NCBI RefSeq assembly: GCF_954871325.1
Contig: NC_088778.1
Location: 20,011,120-20,075,119 of the forward strand
Source: Gordionus sp. m RMFG-2023
Taxonomy: Eukaryota > Nematomorpha > Gordioida > Chordodea > Parachordodidae
Length of the DNA: 64,000 bases
Direction: 5' to 3'
Notes under the pieces: model-generated
What the model was told of the DNA's origin: nothing
Database searches by the model: none
What the model saw: only the letters and a program-made list of their open reading frames with translations
In this document: piece by piece, positions 36,501 to 48,500 of the stretch
Numbering within the stretch: the stretch's first letter is position 1
How the letters are laid out: every line of letters starts with the position of its first letter
Translations under genes and position numbers: made by a program

Positions 36501-39500
36501 AATGCGGGTAGGTTTGGGGTTAAATTTTTGATAGATGAAACTTCGCTATTTAAAATTTATTTGGTTGATTCTTTCTATACAAACTTAATATGATTCCCTC
36601 TATACAAACTTAATATGATTCCTTCTATACAAACTTAATATGATTCCTTCTATACAAACTTAATATGATTCCTTCTATATAAACTTAATATGATTCCTTC
36701 TATACAAACTTAATATGATTCCTTCTATACAAACTTAATATGAATAATTTTTTCTAAAATTTGTATAAAGAATTTAATTTTTTTTAGTGATAACACTATA
36801 ATTAAAGGAAGATTCCAAAAATAAATAATTAAGCATAACAATCGAAATAATTTATTCATTAAATTGAAATATACTATTAAAATTTATACAATCATTAATA
36901 AAATGAATAAAAACATCAAAACGATTTAATAATCTATATTTTCGAAAATATCTATATTCAAGAAGATATTCATGAATATTATCCCGATCCCCATGTCTTT
37001 TATAATTTGCCTTTAGATCCTTCAAAAATATTCATTTTAAAAAAAATGGAAGGAATTATATAATATATATTGGAACTAAAAAAAAGGGAACCAAAAAAAG
37101 ATTTATACCAATCTTACCCCTAGCCTTCCCCCTTATTTGCCCCCATCACTTCCTTTAAATAATTGTACGAATTTTAAATTTTAGAAAAAATTATTTTAAA
37201 ATATCTTAAATAAAAAAAGATATATTAATTTAAAAATATCTTAAATAAAAAATTAACCAATAAGAAAATGAACCAATCATAAAAAAATAACATAAAAACA
37301 ATAGTTTTCATAAAAAAATTACATAAAAAAAATCGCATAAAAAAATAACAAAAAATCTAAAAAAATAACAAAAAATAACATTAAAAAATAACAAAAATAA
37401 TTGCCCCTGAAAAGGTACCCTAACCATATTATTTATAATATAAATTTTTATTGTTAAATATCTTCTATTCAATCATAATAAAGTTGAAATATTAAAAGCA
37501 TAATAAAGTTGAAATATTAAACATAATAAAGTATTGTAATAAATTATAATGAAGATTTTTTTTTTAAATTTTCTATAAAATATATGATAAAATATAATTC
37601 TCAATAAATATTAATAATTTATTAATCGCATAAAAATCTAAAAATGCAGAAATTAACTCTACGTTATTAAAATCTTATGGAACTAGTTACTTGTATATAG
37701 TTATTTTAACAACACTATTGGTGACAAAGAATGAGACAAGATGTTTTTGACTTTGTTATATGCTGCGATCTTTGTCAATAATCAAATATCAACAAAAAAA
37801 AGCTTAGAAGTGTAGTTGTAGATGTAGGAATATATTGTAATATACTATTTATACATTATGAATTACTATATTCGTCAATTAGATATGGTTATAATGATTA
37901 AATATATATTTATGATTAATATAATATTGGGTGATGTTAACTATCTAGCACCTATAGTATCAATTATAATTATAATTTCCACAATTGATTCCATATGATT
38001 AATAACTTGTGAATATATATATTAAAGATTGAATAAACTGTGCATGTATAGTTTAGCATAAGCGGATTAGTTTATAGTCTATTCCCATTCCATTATAAAT
38101 AAACGAATGGTGGTAGATTAGAATGGATTTAAATATATTGCAGTAGATTATTTTACAAAATGTCGAATTGCAGCCCTTAAATGATAAAACGTAACATTCA
38201 GTGATTCTTTTTATATAAGTTATTATGCAGACATCAGGGACAAGGTCTGATATATATATAATAGCCGAATTTATTTAGCAAATTTAAATACAAATTAATG
38301 CTCTGGGACACAAGTTTGTGAATGAAGTGAAACTATATCACAAACGAGTGGGAACACAGAAGAGGGTGACAAATGCTTAACATCCTCAGGCTAATGGCAA
38401 GAGTAAATTACACTCTTCAAAATTCTCTTTGAAGTGTATAATATAAAAGATAATCATACAGATTGGTCAGATGTTTTATCTAGTATAGGATTTGCCTACA
38501 ATATATCAAGGCATGAGTCTCTCCCAAAATCCTACCTTCAGTCTCATCGTGGCGGGGGAGTGGCAACGTCTTTTGGTGGCTAATGGAGGCTAAAAGGTTC
38601 CTTGTGATCTGGGTCTAGAATAGGATCACCGTCTCCTCGACGGGGTGTAAAAACCCCTTAAAGAGGTTGATGTCAGGAAGGGCATCCGATTGTAAAAACC
38701 TTGCTACAAAATTTCCCTATGGTTACAACAAAGCATGGGCGGGGTACAGCCCAAAGTACCCCGTGGGCCTCCTCATCCGCCTACGACAAAAAAAAGGATG
38801 GGAAACCTGGTGGAACCACTATTCATGAAAATGAAACTTATGACGGCCATAAACGACCTGATAAAAAGTGGAGAAACCAGTTTACGGGTGATCGAGTTAG
38901 GGTCGCGACATGGAATGTTGGGAGTATGACGGGAAGAGCGGGAAAAGTCGTCGATGTATTGCACAGAAGACATATAGATGTGTGCTGCATACAGGAGACT
39001 AGATGGAAAGGAAATGGGACCAGAATGATTGGCAAGACTAGCGAAAAGTATAAATTCTTTTGGCAAGGAGGTAATGATGGTAAGGCTGGAGTTGGGGTAT
39101 TGGTTGCGGAGAAATTGGTAGAGTCGAAGTGAGAAGGCTAGACAACCAGATAATGGTTATCAAGATGATTTTTGGTAGAAAGCTATATAATATTATCTCG
39201 GCATATGTTCCTCAGGTTGGAAGAAGTGAAGAAGAGAAAGATATATTTTGGGACAGTCTATTGGGGGTGACATCGAGACTGGCAAATGAAGAGGGGATTA
39301 TCCTGGCTGGTGATCTGAATGGACATGTGAAAGCGAGTAGTGAGGGTTATGAAGGAGTATATGGAGGGTTCAGTTACGGCATGAGAAATTTGGAAGGAGA
39401 GAGGATTTTAGATTTTAGTGATGCTATGGATATGATTGTCTGTAATACAATGTTTAAGAAAGAATCAGAGAAGCTGGTGACTTATAAGTCGGGTAGTACC

Positions 39501-42500
39501 AAAAGTGCAGTGGATTACCTGTTATTAAGGAGATGTGATCGATGTATAGTAAAAAATGTGAAAGTGATACCGAGAGAGGAATGTATAAATCAGCATCGAC
39601 TAGTTGTAGAAGATCTCACTTTTAAAGGTGCCAGGGTCACTAAAAAAAGTTTGTCCCAAGGCTGAAGGTTTGGAAATTGAAGGAGGAGTGCTAGACGTCA
39701 ATTCAATATAGCATTGGCGATTAGGGAGGCGGAGGTGGCACAAGCATCTGGGGTGAATGACAAGTGGGAAGCCATGAAGAAAGCTTGGGTAATGACAACT
39801 GAGAAGGTATGTGGATGAACAAAAGGGCCGTCCAGACATAAGGAGACTTGGTGGTGGAACCCGGAGGTAGCGAAAGCCATGGATGAGAAACGGAGGTGTT
39901 TCAAAGTATTGTATAATAGCAAAGAAAATAGTGATAATGATATTTACAAGATGGCTAAAAGAAATGCTAAGAAATTAATAGCGAAAGCTCAAGAAGAAAA
40001 AAGACACGAGTTTGCTAAAGAAATGGAATGCGCTGATGGAATTGGAAATATGGTTCGAATGGCAAAACAGATGTCAAAAAGAGGCAGGATGTGATAGGTG
40101 TAAAGTGTTTGAAAAATATGGAAGGAAAAATGGCGATTGATGGTAGTGGTATTAAGAACACCTGGAAGATTTACATGAAAGGACTTTTGAATGAAGAAAA
40201 TGAATGGGATAATAATATTAATTGTGCAAAGGTAGAAGGTCCAGGGTGTAAATTTGGCAAGGACGAGATAAAGAGAGCAGTGAAAAAGATGAAGAAAGGA
40301 AAGGCATCGGGTTTAACGATGGTGGTATCAGAGATGTTTAAAGGTTCTGATGATTTAGGGATTGAATGGTTAATGAATTTAGCAAATCAAATTGTCACAG
40401 AAGGTACTATTCCCGAGGACTGGCGAAGAAGTATAATTATCCCAGTATACAAGGTGAAAGGTGATCCTTTAGATAGCGGGTCTTACAGAGCTATTAAACT
40501 CTTGGAACATGCAATGAAAGTATTTGAGAGTGTTAGAGAAGCGGTTAAGGGAACAAATTAAAATTGATGAAATGCAGTTTGGTTTTACATCGGGAAAAGG
40601 CACGACAGATTCAATTTTTGTGGTGAGGCAAATTCAGGAGAAGTATCTTGCGAAGGAAAAGAAACTCTATTATGCTTTTGTTAATTTGGAGAAAGCATAT
40701 GATAGGGTGCCGCGTGAGATTACTAGATGGGTTGGGAAAATCAGGTGTGGAGGAATGGTTGGTTACCGCAGTGATGGCAATGTATGTTGGAGCACAAACA
40801 GCAGTACGGACGGATTATGGTGATAGTAGACAGCTTTGAGGTGAAGGTAGGACTTCATCAAGGATCCGTGCTGAGTCTATTATTATTTATCTTAGTAATG
40901 GATGTGGTGGCTATAGAAATGCGTGAAGGACTTCCATGGGAGATATTATATGCAGATGACCTTGTATTAATGGCAAACAGTGAGGGAGAATTGAGGGATA
41001 AAGTTAGTAAATGGAAGATGACTATGGAAGCAAAGGGCCTGAAAATGAATGCATCAAAAACAAAGGTGATGATTGGTGGGGAAAATCTAAAGATGGAGGA
41101 ATCCGGTAAGTGGCCTTGTGGTGTATGTGGGAAAGGAGTTGCTAGAAATTCAATCCAATGCACCAGATGCCAGAAATGGGTACATAAAAGATGTAGCGGG
41201 AAAAAAGCAGTTTGATGTTAGAAAGAATGACCTTTATTTGTAGAACATGCATGAAAGGGATACATAATAATGATAACCTAAAAAATGGTGGTCTGGATAT
41301 TGGCAATGGGTTAACCCTAGAAAAAGTGGTTAAGTTTTGTTATTTAGGTGATATGCTAAACGCAGATGGTGGTGTAGATTCTGCCGTTGTTGCAAGGATC
41401 AGACAAGCTTGGAAGAAGTTCAGAGAGATGTCGTCTATTCTTACAAATAAAAAAGTTTCTCTGAAGTTAAAAAGGAAAGTTTACGTAAGCTGTGTGAGGA
41501 GTTGTTTAGTTTATGGCGGTGAAACATGGGCAATGAAAGCGACTCACGAAGCCAAATTAGAAAGAACAGAGATGAGGATGGTTAGATGGATGTGTGGGGT
41601 ATCTCTGAGAGAGAGAAAAACTAGCAAAAAATTGCGAGCAAGATTAGGTATAGAAATGATTGGTATGGTAATGCGACGAAATAGACTAAGATGGTTTGGG
41701 CATGTTGAACATATGACAAAGATGACTGGGTAAAGAGATGCACAATGATGGAAGTAGGAGGATCAAGACCTAGAGGAAGACCCAAGATGACGTGGACAAA
41801 TGTGATAGCGGCGGATATGAGAAGCATGAATCTTACAAGTATTGATGCTCAGGACCGTCAAAAATGGAAAAGAAAAATCAGAGGGAAAACTGGCCTACCC
41901 GGGTAAACCTGGAAATCGCCATAAAACCGAGAAGAAGAAGAAAAATATCAAGGCATGAGTCCTCAAAATTTACATGATTTATAGCAGAAAAGCTGTAATG
42001 CCTTATGAGGTATGATTGAGATCACTATTTGTACAAGAATGCTTCATAATATTTCATATTATTATTTAAGGTTGACCAAGATAGATCTTGATGTTCAATC
42101 AGACACGGATAAGAAAGGTTATAATATAAAATTATTTAATATGTATTCTTTTTATATATAGATATATTTGATGAAGATCCAAGAAAAGATATTATATTTT
42201 AAAATCAAAATGTGTAAAAATATAGTTAGAGAGGAAGAATATATAGGGGCACAAATCAGGGTTAAAATTGTCGAATACGTGTTTTGAATTAATGATAATT
42301 TTAAAGAAATTAATTTGAATATAAAATTTGTAAAGATAATTGAAAAATTGTAAAGGTAAAATTGAAAGTTTTAAATTGTAAGCAAATTAAAGGACAAATT
42401 ATAAAATAATTATCTAGGTTATGTAAATTTTAATAGTATAAATATAAAAGAAGAAAAAGAAAAAGAAATCTTTTTATATATAATTTTTAGTTTGATTTTA

Positions 42501-45500
42501 TTTTTAGTTGATTTATTTTAGTTTTATTTATATTTTTACGTTTTAGTTTATTTATGTTATTTTAGATTTTGATTATATTTAATAAATTAAATTGGCATCT
42601 TCAATTCATGTTCATATTAAATTTTCAACTTCTAACAAATATTAATTAATTATCAAATTTAGAAATTTTTGTGGACACAATAACACCAAAGAAAATTTGT
42701 GAACATTTATTGCCCATAAATAGGAGCTGAAGTGGTATATTAAAAGAGATTTTTACAGCAGATCACATTGTTGGCGATGGGAGGTTAGTATCTTTATATA
42801 ATATTTAATTGTTTCACATGTTTATAGATGTATAAGTAAGGAAATATCAAATAACTTGGATAATTATCTAAGGGAAGAATGAGTTGTTTTTATAAAGAAC
42901 GAAGATTTAAAATAAGAGGCTGGCAGTTCTTTGTAAATTGGAAATCCGAAAATATATAGAATATCGTGTAGAGGATTAGCTAGTTAACAGAAATGTTAAT
43001 GGAAACGGTGTCTGAGCTACAGATGTGGAATTAATATCTTAGGCCACATTGTTGCAGACCAATATATTAATTTATTACAATATAAATTAACTTATTATTC
43101 ACCTATAAATTTTTATGATAATAAAATTTTTAAAGAAAATATATATTTATATGATCAAAATAACAATCATTTAGTTAGAATTATTTCCATGTGATTAATA
43201 TCTAATTTTTTAATTCTATATTTATAGCAATATTTTTATTATTCCATTATATTTATTGAAATTTATTTGAAAATACAATTGGTAAGCCTCTCTTTTTTAA
43301 ATGCTATTTAATCGCGAATTTATATTTCGTTACATCTTTCTTTCTATTATGTTTTATTAATAGTTATTTTTATAAAAAGCAAAATAATTATTATACATCT
43401 TATTGATGAATGATATGTAATTTTATGTTTAAATATGAATAAATTTAGCCTGCCTAGTATATATAAATTTTTATCAAACTTACTTTTTTTTTAATAAGCT
43501 TTAATGTTTTAGATGTTAAATAAGTTAACGCTAAATTCTTTATAGATTAAAAAATTTTAAAGTATCGAAAATAAAACTTATCGTATCGTATCATAAGCTG
43601 GAGAGACATCCTACGATTAAGTGGGCACTCCACCGCCCTATAGATACCGTCTTCAGTGCATAAATTTGCTTCCACTGTTTGGCAGTAAATTTTCCCTACT
43701 GTCAGGGTAAGTTTAATTTAAGATGACTTATAGTACCTCTTGTAGATAAGCTAGGGTCCACTAATTGACAGTAATTTACCCCGCTGTCAGGGCCCGTTTA
43801 ATTTAAGAGGACTTACGATACCTCTTGTGGATAAGCTAGCATCCACTAAATTGATAATGATTATATTATTAATAGGGTAAGCAATAAACAATATTATATA
43901 TAGTTTAAAAAAATGTTATTATAGAAATATATATAGAAAATAAGTAAATGATAATGATAAAGGTAGTATTAGAATAGGATAAAAAAAAAGGAAAAAAAAG
44001 GTTGATGTGATAAGAAAAAATTTATGAGTAAATTGGTTAATTATATTAAGGGAGAAAAAGGAGAGAATGGTAGATTAAATAAATAAATAGTAAATGATAA
44101 ATTATTAATAATATATAATTATTATAAAAATTTATGATATTTGTTAAGAAAAAGAAAAGCATACGATTTGATATTTGTTAAAAAAAGGAAAAAAGCAAGA
44201 TCCGTGAAGTTGGCGTAACGATGTGAGGATCAAATAACAAAACCTATGCCAATATTTAGAGTCTTAATTGATCCTAATTGATCTTCAAACAAAACATCAG
44301 CGGAATCAAAGGTTAATGAGTTATACACTTTCTAAAAATAATTCCGCTAACTTTACGCTTTTAAAACGGATATAACTCGGTTACGGTTAGTGATACCGAT
44401 ATCCGGTTTGGGGTAATTCCATCCAAATCAATAACTTTTCGGCCCGACCTTTTTAATTTCGATAATGCTGAGAGAATATCATTTGAAAGCATCGAATCCA
44501 AGATTTTAGCTTCCTAGTACTCATAGTTCCAGAGATACAATGGTCAAAAGTGCCAAAAATGACCTTTTTTCGAAAAATACGATTTTTTGAAATTGAGATA
44601 AGTTAAAAAATAATGATTTTGAAAATATAAGTTATATGTCATTTTGTAACTCTATGAAAGGCCTTTTATTAAATATTAAGGATTTTCTTGAAATAATATT
44701 GTTGCAGTTTTTATTTACGTTATATATTTTAAATATAAAAATTCCAGGTGTTTCGCTTTCCAAATTTTTTTGAATTTAATATTTACTTATTCTTTAACCT
44801 TATATCTATTCATAAAAAATTTTTAACTTGGGACAGCCATGGGTTGTTTAGTTATTACGATTTAAAAAATCAAATAATAAATATTTTTTTCAAAAATAGA
44901 TGGCGCTCCTTTATAAAATAACGTATTTTGTTATAATTTTTATTTTTTTAAACTTTTTTTCACTTTTAAACATAAATAATAAGATTTTCCAGCATTACTA
45001 TCAGGAAAAAATATTATATAGATCGTTTGATAGGCTTACTTATTATTAGAGATCTGCAAAGTTAGGCCCGGCCCAGACGGGCTTTGGGCTTAATTCTATT
45101 TAAAATAATAGGGTTCGGGCCGGGCCTAATATTTTGAAAAAAAAATCGGGCCGGGTCGGACCTTGGAAACTTCTTTAAATAAATATAAATTTATCAATTT
45201 TATATTGAATTTTTTATGTAAAATAAAAATATTTGATTTTATTTATTGATACTAAACGACATATGTCTATTATATTGAGTAATTATAAAAATTAATTCCT
45301 ATATAAATTCGGGCCGGGCCGGGTCGGTAACTGTTTTTAAAAAAAATTCGGGTTCGGGTCGGGCCGGCAAAACTTTTTTAAAAAAAATTTCGGGCCGGGC
45401 TTGAAAAATTAGGCCCGATGCAGATCACTACTTATTACTATTGCTATATTGATAACTTGTAAAAATTAGTTTTTATAATAAATGATTAAATTACCTAAAA

Positions 45501-48500
45501 AGATAGTTAAAATTCCGATATCGCATACAAGGAAATATAATAATTAATTGTTGAAAGATAAAAGCTAGTTTCATGTACCTGCCCTAATATTAATTAATTT
45601 TTATTATTTATAATTTATAAATATAAATGCGTAAATCCATTTAAAGAATCTAAACACTTTAATTATAAAAATAACCTGCGTGAAGTCATGACGTGGATGA
45701 CACAATATCCAAACATTGAGGCGGAACATTATATTTGTGATAAATGCCGTAAAAAGTTATCACAAAAAAATATCGAAAAAAATAAATTATGATAGTGAAT
45801 ATGTAAATAACAGCACAGCATCAACATCAATAGATAAAATCAATATAACTTTAAATGAAATAGGAATATCTCCTATTAATAAGAAAAAACTAACCGAAAA
45901 AAATTATCCAAAAAAGGCAGCAAAAATAACAAAAGCGATTACAGATATAATAATTAACAATCCAGATTCGGATACGAAAGATAATAATGATATACTCAAT
46001 AACATGAAATTACAATATCCCAATTTATCTAAAAATAAAAAATATCAATTGCTGACCATTCTGCCTCCTAATTGGAGCGCAAATAAAATAAAAACGCCAT
46101 TCAACGCTACATATCATATGGCATATAATTCCAATATCATTTTAGAAGAAAAGAGGATTCTTTCAACTCCAAATCGAAAGCCTGCAAAATATCTCAATCA
46201 AAAAACAGTTGATATTGTTAAAAAAAATTTTTGCAGTGATGAAGTTAGTAGTATTACCAGGAAAAAAAGATTGCATATCTATCATTGAAAAGGGGGAACG
46301 AGTGAACGCTCAAAAAAGGTTAGTTCTTAATAATTTGAAAGAATTATATAATCATTTTAAGGCGAGTAATTCAAACTTAACAAATGGATTTTCGAAATTT
46401 GCTAGCTTAAGACCAAAAAATTTTATATTAGCAGGGGCTAGCGGAACACATAGTGTATGCGTTTGTAGCACACCAGAATATTAAACTTATGATTTTAGGC
46501 TGTGAATTAGCAACATTGACTAAAAATGGTGAGGATACATTAACAACTTATAGAGATGTTATAGACACAATGATTTGCAATCCCCCGTTACCCACAAGTT
46601 ATTTTGGTGACTGCAACTAATGTCAATATATCCACGTGAAGATCCTTTAATTGAGGATCTGATAATCGATGAGATTAGAGGATATGTAACATGTGCATAT
46701 GAAAACGATTGGTGGTTAGGATTTGTACAAGAAGTGAATGTAATTAGAGATGAAGTAAAAATTAATTTTCTTCACCCTAAAGGACCAGCAAATTCTTTTG
46801 TTTATCCAGCTGCACAAAATATCCTTTTCATACCAAAAAATAATATTTTAACAATAGTTAGCCCATCAACGGCTATTGGGCGTACATATAATTTATAGCA
46901 AAACGAAATTTTCATGGCGTCAAAAAAACTAAATTTAATGAAAAACCGAAAATAGGTAATATCTTTCATAAATTTTAATTTATCTATTATATTTTTAAAA
47001 TTTATAAAATAATTTTTCGAAAATTAAAATTTTTTATAAAAAAAATGATTATAACCGCAGCTAAATAATCTCATTCCATGATATTAATGCTGGAAAATCT
47101 TATTATTTATGTTTAAAAGTGAAAAAAAGTTTAAAAAATAATAATTATAACAAAACACGTTATTTTATAAAGGAGCGCCATCTATTTTTGAAAAAGAGAA
47201 AATATTAAATACAAAAAAATTTGGAAAGCGAAACACCTGGAATTTTTATGTTTAAAATTTATAACATAAATAAAAACCGCAACAATATTATTTCAAAAAA
47301 ATCCTTAATATTTAATAAAAGGCCTTTAATAGAGTTACAAAATGACATATAACTTATATTTTTAAAATCATTATTTTTTAACTTATCTCAGTTTCAAAAA
47401 ATCGTATTTTTGGAAAAAAGGTCTTTTTGGCACTTTTGACCATTGATATCTCTGGAACTATGAGTACTAGGAAGCTAAAATTTTGGATTCAATGCTTTCA
47501 AATTATATTCTCTCAGCATACAAAATTTTATCGAAATTAAAAAGGTCGGGCCGAAAAGTTATCGTGGTATGGAATTACCCTTTGGAGATCATTAACGTAT
47601 ATTGAATACTACATATTTGCTAAGTTTCAAATCATCATCTTTTTTACTTTCGGTTTTGACAAAGTGCCAACACTTTTTTATTTTGCTCATAACTCAGTAA
47701 TGGTTCATTCCGCTGCTTTCCAAATAGAAGATCAATTAGGATCAATTAACGGGCTATACAATGGTATAGGTTTCGGTAATTGATCCTCAAGTCGATCTGC
47801 TAGCTTAAATAATTCTGCCAACTTCACGTTTTTAAAACGGTTATAACTCGGTTACGGTTAATGATACGGATATGCGGTTTGGAGATTATTATGTACATAT
47901 TGAATACTACATAATTGCCAAGTTTCAGAACATGATCTTTTTTATTTTCGGTTTTGGCAAAGTGCCAACACTTTCTAATTGATATTCAAGCCGTTTCGGC
48001 AGTCAAAATTCACACTTTCTTTATTTTGTTGATATCTCACTTTCCTTTAATTTTTTTGACATTCCGTTTAAAGAATTTGGAGGATCAATTAAGGCACTAA
48101 ATATTGTATTAACTAAAAAATGATTGCTCGAATTTTAAATATTGGCAAAATGCCAAAACCTTTTTATTTTGCCTATAACTCATGAACGGTTCATTCCGCT
48201 GGTATGCGGTTTAAAGATTCTAGAGGATCAATTAACGTTCTACACTTTGGCATAAATTTCGGTAATTGATCCTCACTTAAAAATCCGCTAACTTCACGTT
48301 TTTAAAACGGTTATAACTCGGTTGCGGTTAGTGATACCGATATCCAGCTTGGAGATTATTAACGTACATATTGAATACTACATAATTGCCAAGTTTCAGA
48401 TCATTATCTTTTATATTTTCGGTTTTAGCAAAGTGCCAACATTTTCTTATTTTGCTCATAACTCCGTAACAGTTCATTCCGCTGCTTTTCGGATAGAAGA

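Larger units (their letters stand above)
38520..41944 (+). mobile_element. full-length LINE (APE endonuclease / RT, CFDP2-like)
   Basis: The element of 3425 bp is bounded by a 17-bp target duplication and ends in a short GAA-rich tail. A GC-rich leader of about 180 bp precedes the ORF (GGCGGGGGAGTGGCAACG). Order: apurinic endonuclease (38880-39660), reverse transcriptase (40260-41080), PHD-like CxxC finger (41108-41200), C-terminal domain (41290-41890). The type matches the invertebrate LINEs often annotated as craniofacial development protein 2-like. It lies sense to the window and antisense to FAM20B, in intron 3. Confidence 0.9.
38121..42120 (+). mobile_element. Ty3/Gypsy integrase fossil, split by a LINE
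   Basis: On either side of the LINE (38121-38502 and 41962-42120) plus-strand sequence resembles integrase core of Gypsy elements (for example HPQANGKSKLHSS and a preceding AVDYFTKCRIAALK-like stretch). It is an old, broken copy; only part of the pol region is recognisable. AT-rich LTR-like sequence follows at about 42250-42660 and resembles the LTRs of the miniature element at 57420-58670. Confidence 0.65.

Noticed and set aside
45716-46898. Virus-derived (Polinton-like) element
   Set aside because: No polymerase, capsid or packaging gene is visible and the element is only 4.5 kb; the structure fits a simple DNA transposon.
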